From assembly GCF_030063335.1 (NCBI RefSeq), contig NZ_JASISW010000008.1, positions 186,001 through 250,000 of the forward strand: a DNA stretch of 64,000 bases, read 5' to 3'. Shown one piece after another: positions 32,745 through 42,923 of the stretch. The notes under the pieces were generated by a model. The model was not told the DNA's origin, ran no database searches, and saw only the letters and a program-made list of their open reading frames with translations. The translations under genes and the position numbers were made by a program. Positions within the stretch are counted from its first letter, which is position 1. Each line of letters begins with the position of its first letter. The stretch is from Rhodococcus sp. G-MC3. Lineage in GTDB: Bacteria; Actinomycetota; Actinomycetes; Mycobacteriales; Mycobacteriaceae.

Positions 32745-33229
32745 CGTCGTTTCTGATCCATCAAGGCCCGCAGTTTTCCCAGGTACGCCACCTGCGTGCG
32801 TAGTCGTTCGTTCTCGGCCCGCAGTGCCTCGAGCTCGGAGACCTCGCCGGCAGCGGAACCAGGCGGGGCCGCTGGGCGACCTTTACGTTTCGGTAACAGG
32901 CCGTCTTCACCGTCTTTGCGGTACATCCGCACCCACGGTTCGATGATCTTCGCCGAGGACAGCCCGTACTCGCGGGCCAATTCGATTTTGTTCTCACCGG
33001 CCAATACTCGTTGCACCACAGCAACTTTGAACTCTTGCGAGAACACTGTCCTGTCCGGCTTCTCCATCAGAGCATTCCTTCCACGAACCCGCCAGCGTCT
33101 GTGCAGCTGAGTCACCGCATCCTTGCTGACACCCAACGTGCCGGCCACCCACACCGACCCTCGGCCATCTTCGAACAACGCTACCGCCGTCGACCGTTGA
33201 TCCTCGGTAAGTGAACTTCGTGCGCGCAT
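32741..33229 (-). CDS. IS3-family transposase OrfA (helix-turn-helix protein)
   Basis: The 162-residue protein has two helix-turn-helix units (LTEDQRSTAVALFEDGRGSVWVAGTLGVSKDAV and FSQEFKVAVVQRVLAGENKIELAREYGLSSAKI), then a C-terminal leucine-zipper-like segment (LEALRAENERLRTQVAYLGKLRALM). It recognises the terminal repeats and combines with OrfB. The double HTH and the length match the IS150 subgroup. It is read away from the right end of the element. Confidence 0.9.
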   Translation of the reverse strand: MRARSSLTEDQRSTAVALFEDGRGSVWVAGTLGVSKDAVTQLHRRWRVRGRNALMEKPDRTVFSQEFKVAVVQRVLAGENKIELAREYGLSSAKIIEPWVRMYRKDGEDGLLPKRKGRPAAPPGSAAGEVSELEALRAENERLRTQVAYLGKLRALMDQKRR

Positions 33230-33324
33230 ACAACTGCTCCCCTCGAGTCGGAACTGAATTTCTCAGTCCAACTTCCGGGGAGCAGTGCATTGCGATGGTC
33301 CATTCATGCGGTAGGGGTCTAACC

Positions 33325-34875
33325 CTATTTCGCCTCGTACTTCGGAAACACCGGCGACGGCGCAGGAAGATCCGTGCCAGGAGTCAAGCGTGTTGCGATG
33401 TCGACGAACTCGTGTGCGGGGCTACCGAGCAACTCCAGGATCCGTGCTGCAGAACCGGGCATGATCGGTTGCACCAGAATGCCGACGACGCGCAGAACTT
33501 CCATCGTCACGTACAGCACGGTGGCCATACGATCCGGATCGGTCTTGCGCAGCACCCACGGCTCCTGCAGCGAAAAGTAGCGGTTGGTCTCGCCGAGTAC
33601 CGACCAGATCGCGTCGACAGCGGAATGCAATGCCTGGACCTCGAATTCGCGTCGGCAGATTTCGAGTAGTGCGTCCGCTCGTGCCAACAACGCGTCGTCG
33701 TCGGCGGTGAACGCACCGGGCGTCGGGGTTTTGCCATCGAGGTTTTTCGCGACCATCGTCAGCGAACGCTGCGCGAGGTTGCCGAGCTCGTTGGACAAGT
33801 CGGCGTTCATCCGCGTAACGATCGCCTCGGCGCTGTAGCTTCCGTCCTGCCCGAAGGACACCTCACGCAGCAGGAAGAAACGCACGGGATCCAGGCCGAA
33901 TTCGTCGACCAACGCGAACGGGTCGACGACATTGCCGACCGACTTGGACATCTTCTCGCCCTTGTTGTTCAGAAAGCCGTGGACGAACACCCGCTTGGGT
34001 AGCTCGATCCCCGCCGACATCAGGAAGGCGGGCCAGTAGACCGTGTGGAACCGAGTGATGTCCTTGCCGATGATGTGCAGATCGGCAGGCCAGTACTTCT
34101 GGTACTGCTTCGACTCCGTATCGGGGTAGCCGACTCCGGTGATGTAGTTGGTCAAGGCGTCGACCCACACGTACATGACATGCTCGGGATCGTTCGGAAC
34201 TTTCACGCCCCAGTCGAACGTGGTCCGCGAGATCGAAAGATCTTTCAGGCCGCCCTTGACGAAGCTCACGATTTCGTTGCGACGAGTGTTCGGCGCGATG
34301 AAGCCAGGATTGACGTCGTACAGCTCGAGCAGTTTGTCCTCGTAGGCCGACAACCGGAAGAAGTACGACGCTTCCTCGGTCCACTCCACGGGAGTCTTCG
34401 TCTCGGTGGCAATTCGGGTGCCGTCTTCGGCGACCGTCGTCTCACCCTCGGTGTAGAACGACTCGTCGCGCACCGAGTACCAGCCGGAGAAGGCGTCCAG
34501 ATAGATGTCGCCCTTGGCTTCCATGCGACGCCAGAGCTCTTTGCTCGCCTCGTGATGATCCTCGTCCGTCGTCCGGATGAACCTGTCGTAGGAGATGTCG
34601 AGAGTCTTGTCGAGCTGCTTGAAGACATCGGAGTTGCGCGTCGCGAGGTCCTGAACCTCGACGCCTTCCTTGATTGCCGTCTGCTGCATCTTCAGCCCGT
34701 GCTCGTCGGTTCCCGTCAGGAACATGACGTCGAAGCCGTCGAGTCGCTTGAATCGGGCGATCACGTCCGTCGCGATGTACTCGTAGGCGTGTCCGATGTG
34801 GGGGACGCCGTTCGGGTACGCGATGGCGGTCGTGACGTAGAAGGAGGGCCGTGAGGCATCAGCTGGCGCAGTCAT
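33325..34875 (-). CDS. metG: Methionyl-tRNA synthetase
   Basis: The 516-residue class I synthetase has the HIGH motif in [13 protein letters not shown], the KMSKS loop in [11 protein letters not shown], the anticodon-binding helical domain ([12 protein letters not shown] onward) and no C-terminal tRNA-binding extension. The cysteine-rich zinc knuckle of the four-Cys type is absent, as in mycobacterial MetS. It charges initiator and elongator tRNA-Met. It is divergent from tatD, 20 bases between the starts used, matching Rv1007c-Rv1008. Confidence 0.95.
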   Translation of the reverse strand: MTAPADASRPSFYVTTAIAYPNGVPHIGHAYEYIATDVIARFKRLDGFDVMFLTGTDEHGLKMQQTAIKEGVEVQDLATRNSDVFKQLDKTLDISYDRFIRTTDEDHHEASKELWRRMEAKGDIYLDAFSGWYSVRDESFYTEGETTVAEDGTRIATETKTPVEWTEEASYFFRLSAYEDKLLELYDVNPGFIAPNTRRNEIVSFVKGGLKDLSISRTTFDWGVKVPNDPEHVMYVWVDALTNYITGVGYPDTESKQYQKYWPADLHIIGKDITRFHTVYWPAFLMSAGIELPKRVFVHGFLNNKGEKMSKSVGNVVDPFALVDEFGLDPVRFFLLREVSFGQDGSYSAEAIVTRMNADLSNELGNLAQRSLTMVAKNLDGKTPTPGAFTADDDALLARADALLEICRREFEVQALHSAVDAIWSVLGETNRYFSLQEPWVLRKTDPDRMATVLYVTMEVLRVVGILVQPIMPGSAARILELLGSPAHEFVDIATRLTPGTDLPAPSPVFPKYEAK

Positions 34876-34895
34876 GGTTCGCCTACTCTATCGGC

Positions 34896-35735
34896 GTGAG
34901 TAGAGAACGTCCCGCGCCACCTTTGCCCGAGCCCCTGCACAGCCTTGTCGACGCCCACACCCATCTCGACGCCTGCGGTGCCACCGACGCCGCGAGCGTG
35001 GCCTCGATCCTCGATCGAGCCGAGTCGGTCGGTGTCGGACGGGTGGTCACCGTGGCCGACGACCTCGATGCCGCACGCTTCGCCGTCGCCGCGGCTCAGT
35101 GGGACCCGCGCGTATGGGCGGCCACTGCGATTCATCCGACGCGGGCGAATGTTCTCGACGAATCCGTCAAGACCGAGATCGAGCGGTTGTCGGCCGATCC
35201 CCGTGTCGTCGCGGTGGGAGAAACAGGCCTCGACTACTACTGGCCGGGCAAGCTCGACGGTTGTGCGACGGTCCTGGAGCAGCACGAGGGCTTCCGTTGG
35301 CACATCGATCTGGCGAAACGGCTCGGTAAGCCGCTGATGATCCACAACCGCGAGGCCGACGACGACTTGCTGAAGGTCCTTCGGGAGGAGGGCGCGCCGG
35401 AGACGGTGATCTTCCACTGTTTTTCGTCGGGTCCGGAGATGGCACGAGCGTGTATCGACGCCGGTTACGTGTTGAGCCTGTCGGGAACCGTCAGCTTCAA
35501 GAATGCCCATGCGCTGCGCGAGGCCGCGGTACTGATCCCTTCCGGGCAGTTGCTGGTGGAGACCGACGCACCGTTCCTGACGCCGCATCCGTTCCGTGGG
35601 GCGCCGAACGAGTCGTACTGCCTGCCGTACACGGCCCGGGCGCTGGCGGAAATTCGAGGCGAAGATCCGCTGGAGTTGGCGGCGCATGTCACAAACACCG
35701 CCGAGCGGGTCTATGCGCTGGGCGCCTGTGCTTGA
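34896..35735 (+). CDS. tatD: TatD-family metal-dependent deoxyribonuclease
   Basis: The amidohydrolase-fold protein of about 279 residues has the metal ligands in DAHTHLD, GETGLDYY, MIHNREAD, IFHCFSSG and ETDAPFLTPHPFRG. The GTG giving SRERPAPPLPEP is used; an upstream in-frame ATG would overlap divergent metG. TatD enzymes are 3'-5' exonucleases acting on DNA or other phosphodiesters. It lies upstream of rpfB and ksgA, as in M. tuberculosis and many actinobacteria. Confidence 0.92.
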   Translation: MSRERPAPPLPEPLHSLVDAHTHLDACGATDAASVASILDRAESVGVGRVVTVADDLDAARFAVAAAQWDPRVWAATAIHPTRANVLDESVKTEIERLSADPRVVAVGETGLDYYWPGKLDGCATVLEQHEGFRWHIDLAKRLGKPLMIHNREADDDLLKVLREEGAPETVIFHCFSSGPEMARACIDAGYVLSLSGTVSFKNAHALREAAVLIPSGQLLVETDAPFLTPHPFRGAPNESYCLPYTARALAEIRGEDPLELAAHVTNTAERVYALGACA

Positions 35736-35802
35736 GAAAGCACGCCCAAGGGGAGCTGATCACGCACGTGCAGGTCGCAGAGTTGCGCGATGTCCACCAA
35801 TT

Positions 35803-35852
35803 CGTTACCGTACCGTGATCCAGCCGACGGGCGTTTCGCACTGAAGGTAACG
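35803..35852. promoter_or_regulatory. CGTTACC...GGTAACG inverted repeat upstream of rpfB
   Basis: Two 7-bp arms are 36 bases apart; the right arm ends 23 bases before the rpfB start. The GGTAAC/GTTACC element recurs upstream of prfC/FAAL and before the wax-ester synthase. In M. tuberculosis rpfB is an MtrA target, so these may be MtrA-type half sites; that link is inference. Confidence 0.4.
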
Positions 35853-35871
35853 CTCCCGAATCCAGGAATGA

Positions 35872-37002
<1,131 letters not shown>

Positions 37003-37038
37003 GACTCGGTCACTCCGCAGCGTGGGCACCTGTGACGG

Positions 37039-37932
37039 GTGCGTAGAGTTTTCACAGTGCCAGAACATGTGAGGGAACCCGCGGCTCTGCTCGGGCCTGC
37101 GGAAGTACGATCTCTCGCCGCCGAATTGGATGTCCGCCCCACCAAACAGCTCGGTCAGAACTTCGTCCACGACGCCAACACTGTTCGACGCATCGTCGCC
37201 TCGGCAGGCGTCGGTGGAGCGGATACCGTCCTCGAGGTCGGGCCTGGGCTTGGATCGTTGACGCTTGCGCTACTCGATGTCGCCGACGCGGTGATCGCGG
37301 TCGAGATCGACCCCAAGCTCGCCGCGCGGCTGCCGCAGACAGCCGCCGAGCGTGCGCCGTCGTACGCAGATAACTTGACGGTCGTCGAGGCCGACGCACT
37401 CCGCGTGAAGGCGTCGGACATTCCGGGTGAGCCTTCGGCGTTGGTGGCCAACCTGCCGTACAACGTCGCCGTTCCCGTTCTGCTTCACCTGTTCTCGGAA
37501 CTACCGTCGCTGCGCACTGCGCTGGTGATGGTGCAGGCCGAGGTGGCCGATCGCCTCGCGGCGGATCCGGGCGGCAAAATCTATGGCATCCCCAGCGTAA
37601 AAGCAGGATTTTTCGGGACGGTCAAACGGGCGGGCTCCGTTGGTCGTTCAGTGTTCTGGCCGGTGCCCAAGGTCGAGTCGGGGCTGGTTCGCATCGACCG
37701 GTACGAGGACCCGCCGTGGTCGATGGACGACAAGCATCGCCGCCAGGTCTTCGCCGTCATCGATGCGGCATTTGCTCAGCGCCGCAAGACATTACGAGCG
37801 GCGCTGGCCGGTTGGGCCGGCTCACCCGTGATCGCCGAACGCAGGCTCAGGGAAGCTGGGATCGACCCGTCTGCTCGTGGCGAGACCCTTGACGCCGCAG
37901 CGTTCGTCAGGTTGGCGGGAACTGCGCCCTGA
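37039..37932 (+). CDS. ksgA: 16S rRNA N6-dimethyladenosine transferase (RsmA/KsgA)
   Basis: The 297-residue SAM methyltransferase has the family start [21 protein letters not shown] motif [13 protein letters not shown], and [14 protein letters not shown] (the catalytic NLPY). It dimethylates two adjacent adenosines near the 3' end of 16S rRNA. The GTG at 37039 is used; a GTG six codons later is possible. It follows rpfB by 36 bases with no strong terminator. A host palindrome lies just after its stop. Confidence 0.94.
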   Translation: MRRVFTVPEHVREPAALLGPAEVRSLAAELDVRPTKQLGQNFVHDANTVRRIVASAGVGGADTVLEVGPGLGSLTLALLDVADAVIAVEIDPKLAARLPQTAAERAPSYADNLTVVEADALRVKASDIPGEPSALVANLPYNVAVPVLLHLFSELPSLRTALVMVQAEVADRLAADPGGKIYGIPSVKAGFFGTVKRAGSVGRSVFWPVPKVESGLVRIDRYEDPPWSMDDKHRRQVFAVIDAAFAQRRKTLRAALAGWAGSPVIAERRLREAGIDPSARGETLDAAAFVRLAGTAP

Positions 37933-37946
37933 TCGCTCGGCTTTCG

Positions 37947-37997
37947 GCATGAATGGACCATGGCAACGGTCAGACGGCTTGAAGGTGACATTCATGC
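37947..37997. repeat. Intact intergenic palindrome (GCATGAATG/CATTCATGC)
   Basis: Perfect 9-bp arms (37947-37955 and 37989-37997), extended by ACC/GGT, enclose a loop of about 33 bases between convergent ksgA and the WYL-regulator gene. The left side GGCATGAATGGACC is identical to the one at 31816. The right arm contains the stop codon of the regulator gene. It may act as a bidirectional terminator. Confidence 0.65.
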
Positions 37998-38978
37998 GGA
38001 CGGCGAGGCCCGGGTGCTCGCCAAATACCGTGCGCTGATCATCGTGTGACGCTCGGCCATCCGCAGGCATTCGTCGCGCAGTTCCGGCGGGTCCAGCACC
38101 ACGAAGTCGGTGTCGAAGGCCGCCAACCATTGCGCGATCGACGTCAACGAGTCGCCTCCGAGCACGATCGCGCAGGTTCCGCCGTCCTCGGACTCCAGCG
38201 TTCCCCATCGTTCGTCGACCATAGGAGAAATCGTCTCGATGGGCGCATGCAACCGAACGCGAACCTGCACCTGGTTGAACGTCCGGTCGATTCCCTTCGC
38301 CACGAATGCGGCGGCACCGCCCTCGGGTAACTCGCGAGGTGTGAACCGCGGACCCGTCGGAATCTTCGGCTCCAGCCGGTCCACTCGGAATGACCGCCAG
38401 TCCTCCCGCATCAGATCCCAGCCGAGCAGATACCACCGCGCTCCCGAGCGGACGAGGCTGTAGGGCTCCACCTCACGTCTCGCCTCGCTGCCGTCGTGCG
38501 TGCGGTAGTCGAACCGAAGGCGCTCGTGGTTGTGGCAGACCCCGGCCACCGTCGACAGAATTGCCGCGTCGACAGCCGAGGCAGCCTGCCGCTCGACGAC
38601 GTCGATCCTCAATGCGTCGAGTCGGTGCCGGATGCGCGACGGCATCACCTGCCTCAACTTGGTCAGTGCGCGCAGCGATGCCTCCCCGATGCCCGCGACG
38701 GATCCTCCCGCGGCTGATTGGAGCCCGAACGCCACCGCGAGGGCTTCGTCGTCGTCGAGTAGCAGTGGAGGCATCTCTGCGCCCGCACCGAGCTGGTAGC
38801 CGCCCCCGACGCCTGCCGTCGCATTCACCGGGTAACCGATCTTCCGGAGCTTGTCGACGTCTCTGCGCACTGTCCGGGGCGTGATGTTCAAGCGGTCGGC
38901 GAGGTCTGAGCCTGCCCAGTCGCGTCGTGCCTGGAGCAGGGACAGCAACTTCAGTAGGCGTGCCGATGTTTCCTGCAT
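37992..38978 (-). CDS. WYL-domain transcriptional regulator
   Basis: The 328-residue protein has an N-terminal HTH_11 winged helix (RLLKLLSLLQARRDWAGSDLADRLNITPRTVRRDVDKL), a linker with GVGGGYQLG, and a WYL domain in the middle (EVEPYSLVRSGARWYLLGWDLMREDWRSFRVDRLE) with a C-terminal WCX extension. WYL regulators bind nucleic-acid or small ligands and often control stress or DNA-repair genes. It stands alone between ksgA and ispE, a position not part of the mycobacterial order I remember, so it may be an insertion. Target unknown. Confidence 0.88.
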   Translation of the reverse strand: MQETSARLLKLLSLLQARRDWAGSDLADRLNITPRTVRRDVDKLRKIGYPVNATAGVGGGYQLGAGAEMPPLLLDDDEALAVAFGLQSAAGGSVAGIGEASLRALTKLRQVMPSRIRHRLDALRIDVVERQAASAVDAAILSTVAGVCHNHERLRFDYRTHDGSEARREVEPYSLVRSGARWYLLGWDLMREDWRSFRVDRLEPKIPTGPRFTPRELPEGGAAAFVAKGIDRTFNQVQVRVRLHAPIETISPMVDERWGTLESEDGGTCAIVLGGDSLTSIAQWLAAFDTDFVVLDPPELRDECLRMAERHTMISARYLASTRASPSA

Positions 38979-39141
38979 ACCGAGATTGTGGCAGCAATTG
39001 GGGACGGAAGCTGTCCTGAATTGCCCGCCGGTATGACCGAATGCCCCTCTCGGTCTCCGCGGGTGGACCGAACGTCACATCCGCTCCGGACCAGGGCATG
39101 AACAATCGCCGGTTCAGCCCCTGGCGACTTCTCCACTACTG

Positions 39142-40086
39142 TTGACTACCGTGCTCTCAGTCGTCCACAGCCCCGTAGTCGTTCGGGCACCGTCGAAGGT
39201 CAATCTGCACCTGTCGGTCGGTGACCTCCGCGAGGACGGCTACCACGAACTCACGACGGTGTTCCAGGCTCTTTCGTTGTCCGACGAGGTCTCGGTTGTA
39301 CCCTCGCAAGGTCTGCGGGTGATCGTCAAGGGCGCCGACGCCAAGTCCGTGCCGACCGACGAGCGCAATCTCGTCTGGAAAGCGGCAGTTCTTCTCGCCG
39401 ACGCCGTTGGCCGCGAACCGCTCGTCGAGATCACCATCGGCAAGGGAATCCCCGTTGCAGGCGGCATGGCGGGTGGTAGCTCCGACGCTGCTGCGACGCT
39501 CGTTGCGCTCGATGCGATGTGGAAGCTGGAACTCTCTCGGGGCGAACTCACCGACCTCGCCGCGAAGCTGGGCAGTGATGTTCCGTTCGTGCTGCACGGC
39601 GGCACCGCAGTGGGTACTGGTCGGGGCGAGAAGCTGCTTCCTGTTCTTTCGCGCAATTCCTTTCATTGGGTCCTGGCATTGGCGAAGGGCGGGTTGCAGA
39701 CCCCCGCGGTCTTCACCGAACTCGACGAACTGCGCGTCAAGGGCACCCCGCCCCGTCTCGGCGAGCCTGATGCGTTGATGCAGGCCCTTGTGAGCGGCGA
39801 CGCGCACGCGCTCGCCCCATTGCTGGGCAATGATCTTCAAGTTGCTGCTGTGTCGTTGCTGCCGCAGCTGCGCCGGACTCTGCGGGCAGGTGTCGCTGCC
39901 GGTGCTCTCGCCGGAATCGTGTCCGGATCCGGTCCGACGTGTGCGTTCTTGTGCGCCGATTCCGACGCTGCGGTGTCGGTCGGCGCAGAGTTGTCCGGTG
40001 CGGGCGTGTGCCGCACCGTGCGTGTTGCGAGCGGCCCCGTCCCGGGTGCTCGCGTGGTTACTAGTGAATCGATTGGTTTCTCCTGA
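39142..40086 (+). CDS. ispE: 4-diphosphocytidyl-2-C-methyl-D-erythritol kinase
   Basis: The 314-residue GHMP kinase of the MEP isoprenoid pathway starts with [22 protein letters not shown] (the substrate-binding strand and His), carries the phosphate loop [17 protein letters not shown] (about 108-124), and ends with the GHMP C-terminal motif [10 protein letters not shown]. It phosphorylates CDP-ME at the 2-hydroxyl. Its stop overlaps the start of the following ABC-F gene (TGATG), so they are coupled. Downstream of ksgA, as in Rv1010-Rv1011. Confidence 0.94.
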   Translation: MTTVLSVVHSPVVVRAPSKVNLHLSVGDLREDGYHELTTVFQALSLSDEVSVVPSQGLRVIVKGADAKSVPTDERNLVWKAAVLLADAVGREPLVEITIGKGIPVAGGMAGGSSDAAATLVALDAMWKLELSRGELTDLAAKLGSDVPFVLHGGTAVGTGRGEKLLPVLSRNSFHWVLALAKGGLQTPAVFTELDELRVKGTPPRLGEPDALMQALVSGDAHALAPLLGNDLQVAAVSLLPQLRRTLRAGVAAGALAGIVSGSGPTCAFLCADSDAAVSVGAELSGAGVCRTVRVASGPVPGARVVTSESIGFS

Positions 40087-41882
40087 TGGTCAATCTCGTC
40101 AATCTCGAAAACGTCTCCAAGTCGTTCGGCGTCAAGCCGCTTCTCGAGGGCGTGTCCCTCGGTGTGCAGGAGGGTCAGCGCATCGGCATGGTCGGCCTCA
40201 ACGGCGGCGGTAAGACCACCACGCTAGAGGTTCTCGCCGGCATCGAGCCGCCCGATTCGGGCCGTGTGTCCAGGGTCGGCGGTTTGCGCATGGCCGTGGT
40301 GACGCAGCGCGGCGTGCTGCCGCCGGGATCGACCGTCGGACAGGTGGTACTCGATCCGCTCGGCATGGCCGAGCACGAGTGGGCCGGAGACTCGCGCGTT
40401 CGAAACATTCTGACGGGCATCGGGATTGCGGACCTGGGTCCGGTCGGAAGCTCCGGACTCGACGCTCCCATCGACAATCTCTCCGGTGGTGAGCGCCGTC
40501 GTGTCGCACTGGCGGCCGCGCTGGTTCAGGATCTGGATCTTCTCGTCCTCGACGAGCCGACCAACCACCTCGACGTCGAAGGTGTGCAATGGCTTGCCGC
40601 GCATCTCGTTTCGCGTCGCAGTGCGCTCGTCGTCGTCACCCACGATCGGTGGTTCCTCGACACCGTCGCGAACCAGACGTGGGAGGTTGTCGGCGGCGGC
40701 GTCGAAACGTACGAGGGCGGTTACAACGATTGGGTCTTCGCCCGCGCCGAGCGCTCACGCCAGGCGGATGCGTCCGAAGAGCGTCGCCGCAACCTCGCGC
40801 GCAAGGAACTGGCGTGGCTGCGGCGCGGGGCTCCCGCGCGAACCTCCAAGCCGAAGTACCGCATCGAGGCCGCCGAGGCGTTGATCACCGACGTGCCTGC
40901 GCCCCGCGACTCCGCCCAGTTGGCCTCGTTCGCCCAGCGTCGTCTGGGTAAAGTGGTCATCGAGCTGGAAGACGCTCGGCTCGAAACCCCCGACGGTCGC
41001 GAGTTGGTCAAGGACTTCACCTGGCGTCTTGCACCCGGTGAGCGTGTCGGCCTGGTGGGCGTCAACGGATCGGGAAAGACCACCCTGCTTCGTACCCTCG
41101 CGGGCGAACTGGAACCTGCTGCGGGCAAACGAATTCAGGGTCAGACCGTCAAGATCGGTTGGCTCAAGCAGGAATTGGACGATCTCCCGAAGAAGCTCCG
41201 CGTTCTCGACGCCGTCAAGGAAGTTGCCGAACGAATCACATTGGGCGACAAAGAAGTATCGGCAGGCCAACTCGCCGAACGTCTCGGGTTCACGCCGGCC
41301 CGGCAGCGTACGCCGGTCGGTGATCTGTCCGGTGGCGAACGTCGCCGCCTGCAGTTGACGCGTGTACTCATGGCCGAGCCGAACGTACTACTGCTCGACG
41401 AGCCCACCAACGACCTCGATATCGACACCCTCCAGCAGTTGGAGGATCTGCTCGACGGCTGGGCGGGCACGATGGTCGTGATCAGCCACGACCGGTACCT
41501 GATCGAACGCATCTGTGATTCGACGTGGGCATTGTTCGGCGATGGAAAGCTCACGAACCTGCCTGGCGGCATCGAGGAATACCTTCGTCGGCGGGCAGTG
41601 ATTGCCGCCGAGGCGACGCCCGATGCCTTGACCACCGGTGGACCGGTGAAGCGGGCAGTGCGGGACGCAGGCTCGGAGCGTGCTGCACGCAAGGAGCTCA
41701 GCAAGCTCGAGAAGCTCGTCGTACGCCTCTCGGACCGCGAGATCGCTTTGCATGCCGAATTGGCCCAGGCCTCGAATGATTCGGGAAAGCTCACCGAACT
41801 CGATTCCGAACTCAAGAAGGTCGTCGCGGACAAGGACGTCGCCGAAGAGCGCTGGATGGAACTCGCTGCCGAACTCGACTAG
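40086..41882 (+). CDS. ABC-F family ribosome-associated ATPase
   Basis: The 598-residue protein has two ATPase cassettes and no membrane domain: Walker A in VGLNGGGKTTTLEVL and VGVNGSGKTTLLRTL, signatures LSGGERRRVALAAAL and LSGGERRRLQLTRVL, Walker B LLVLDEPTNHLD and LLLDEPTNDLD, and a linker helix pair (RQADASEERRRNLARKELAWL). A C-terminal coiled coil (KELSKLEKLVVRLSDREIAL...) resembles that of Uup. ABC-F proteins act on stalled ribosomes or give antibiotic resistance. Coupling to ispE is common in actinobacteria. Which subtype is not certain. Confidence 0.9.
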   Translation: MVNLVNLENVSKSFGVKPLLEGVSLGVQEGQRIGMVGLNGGGKTTTLEVLAGIEPPDSGRVSRVGGLRMAVVTQRGVLPPGSTVGQVVLDPLGMAEHEWAGDSRVRNILTGIGIADLGPVGSSGLDAPIDNLSGGERRRVALAAALVQDLDLLVLDEPTNHLDVEGVQWLAAHLVSRRSALVVVTHDRWFLDTVANQTWEVVGGGVETYEGGYNDWVFARAERSRQADASEERRRNLARKELAWLRRGAPARTSKPKYRIEAAEALITDVPAPRDSAQLASFAQRRLGKVVIELEDARLETPDGRELVKDFTWRLAPGERVGLVGVNGSGKTTLLRTLAGELEPAAGKRIQGQTVKIGWLKQELDDLPKKLRVLDAVKEVAERITLGDKEVSAGQLAERLGFTPARQRTPVGDLSGGERRRLQLTRVLMAEPNVLLLDEPTNDLDIDTLQQLEDLLDGWAGTMVVISHDRYLIERICDSTWALFGDGKLTNLPGGIEEYLRRRAVIAAEATPDALTTGGPVKRAVRDAGSERAARKELSKLEKLVVRLSDREIALHAELAQASNDSGKLTELDSELKKVVADKDVAEERWMELAAELD

Positions 41883-41967
41883 GAGCTGTGTGCAGCCACG
41901 CACAGGCGACGCGACCTCGTGTTGTGCCCCACCAAGGCACGGGTGCATGCGGGCCTAGTCTGACTGC

Positions 41968-42447
41968 ATGACTCTCACCCTCGTGCCGATGAACTCCGAG
42001 CGAATTGCTCGGTGGCTGGCCCTCGGCCGTGCGCAATACATCGACGAGCGCATGGGCGCAGGGGAGACCCGCGCCGAGGCCGAGGCCAACGCCGAGGCGT
42101 CGTACAACACGACGTTCCCGGACGGGCGTGCTACGCCGTCGCAAAAAATCTTCGACGTACACGACGACGGTCATGTCGTCGGGCAGCTCTGGATCGCGCC
42201 GCGCCACGATGCCGAGCCTGCGCACTGGTGGGTCTGGGAGATCGAAATCGACGAGGAGTTCCGCGGACGAGGGTTCGGTCGCGCAACGATGCTGCTCGCC
42301 GAGGAGCAGGCCCGCAGCGAAGGTGCCTCGTCGTTGGGGCTCAATGTGTTCGGTGGGAACGCCGTCGCGCGGGGGTTGTACGCGTCGATGGACTACCGGG
42401 AGACGTCGATCCAGATGCGCAAAGATCTCTCGATCCGGCAGCGGTGA
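41968..42447 (+). CDS. GNAT-family N-acetyltransferase
   Basis: The 159-residue GNAT protein has acetyl-CoA motif A in IEIDEEFRGRGFGRATMLLAEEQARSEG and motif B in LGLNVFGGNAVARGLYASMDYRE. The N-terminal part LGRAQYIDERMGAGETRAEAEANAEASY is helical, as in a subgroup of actinobacterial acetyltransferases. The substrate is unknown; it could be a small molecule or a protein N-terminus. It is followed closely (26 bases) by the NTF2-like gene. Confidence 0.85.
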   Translation: MTLTLVPMNSERIARWLALGRAQYIDERMGAGETRAEAEANAEASYNTTFPDGRATPSQKIFDVHDDGHVVGQLWIAPRHDAEPAHWWVWEIEIDEEFRGRGFGRATMLLAEEQARSEGASSLGLNVFGGNAVARGLYASMDYRETSIQMRKDLSIRQR

Positions 42448-42473
42448 CGGGCTGGGCGCGCTAGCTTTCGACG

Positions 42474-42923
42474 ATGGACCCCGTCGCCGAGATTCAGCGC
42501 CTGAAGTACCGGTATGCACGCACGTTGGACACGAAGTCGTGGACCGAGTTCGCGGACACCCTGATTCCCGAGGCCACGGCGACCTATGGGGAACATCTCG
42601 AATTCGAGTCCAGGAGCGCGCTCATCGAATTCATGCGCACCACGCTCGGGCCGGCCGTCATCACCGAGCATCGTTGTGGGCATCCGGAGATCGAGGTCGA
42701 CGGCAGTTCCGCGACGGGAATCTGGTACCTCTCGGACACTGTGATCATCCCCGAACACAACGTAATTCTTCGGGGTGCAGCCTTCTATCGCGATCGATAC
42801 GTACGGTGTGGTGATGGGACCTGGCGCATCGCACACACGGGCTACGAAAGAACCTACGAGTACGTCGTGTCCACCACGGACATGCCGAGTTTCAGCTTGA
42901 CCGCCAATATGTGGTCGCAATGA
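42474..42923 (+). CDS. NTF2-like/SnoaL-type protein
   Basis: The 149-residue cone-shaped NTF2-fold protein starts with the helix VAEIQRLKYRYARTLDTKSWTEFADTLIPEATATY and has the strand pattern HPEIEVDGSSATGIWYLSD and DRYVRCGDGTWRIAHTGYERTYEY. This is the SnoaL_4 type, found as polyketide cyclases, dehydratases or ketosteroid isomerase relatives. The stop overlaps the next start as ATGA, so it is made with the DUF4166 protein. The catalytic residues are not certain. Confidence 0.82.
   Translation: MDPVAEIQRLKYRYARTLDTKSWTEFADTLIPEATATYGEHLEFESRSALIEFMRTTLGPAVITEHRCGHPEIEVDGSSATGIWYLSDTVIIPEHNVILRGAAFYRDRYVRCGDGTWRIAHTGYERTYEYVVSTTDMPSFSLTANMWSQ

Larger units (their letters stand above)
31851..33289 (-). 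mobile_element. Complete IS3-family (IS150-like) insertion sequence
   Basis: The element is 1439 bp, bounded by imperfect 26-bp terminal inverted repeats (TGCTCTGGTCCCCGATTG... and TGCACTGCTCCCCGGAAG..., both followed by TTGGACTG; about 21 of 26 match). A 3-bp target duplication TTG flanks it (31848-31850 and 33290-33292). It contains orfA and orfB on the minus strand with intact frames, so it may be active. It inserted in the loop of a host palindrome. Confidence 0.88.
31817..33309. repeat. Intergenic palindrome split by the IS element (13-bp arms)
   Basis: The left arm GCATGAATGGACC (31817-31829) and right arm GGTCCATTCATGC (33297-33309) are perfect inverted repeats. Removing the IS and one TTG duplicate leaves a 25-base loop. 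A related uninterrupted copy is at 37947-37997. The arms are outside the IS ends, so they belong to the host and not to the IS. Confidence 0.7.

Noticed and set aside
34876-34895. T-box leader or long promoter for metG
   Set aside because: Only 20 bases separate the metG and tatD starts, with no room for a T-box; actinobacterial metG is not known to have one.
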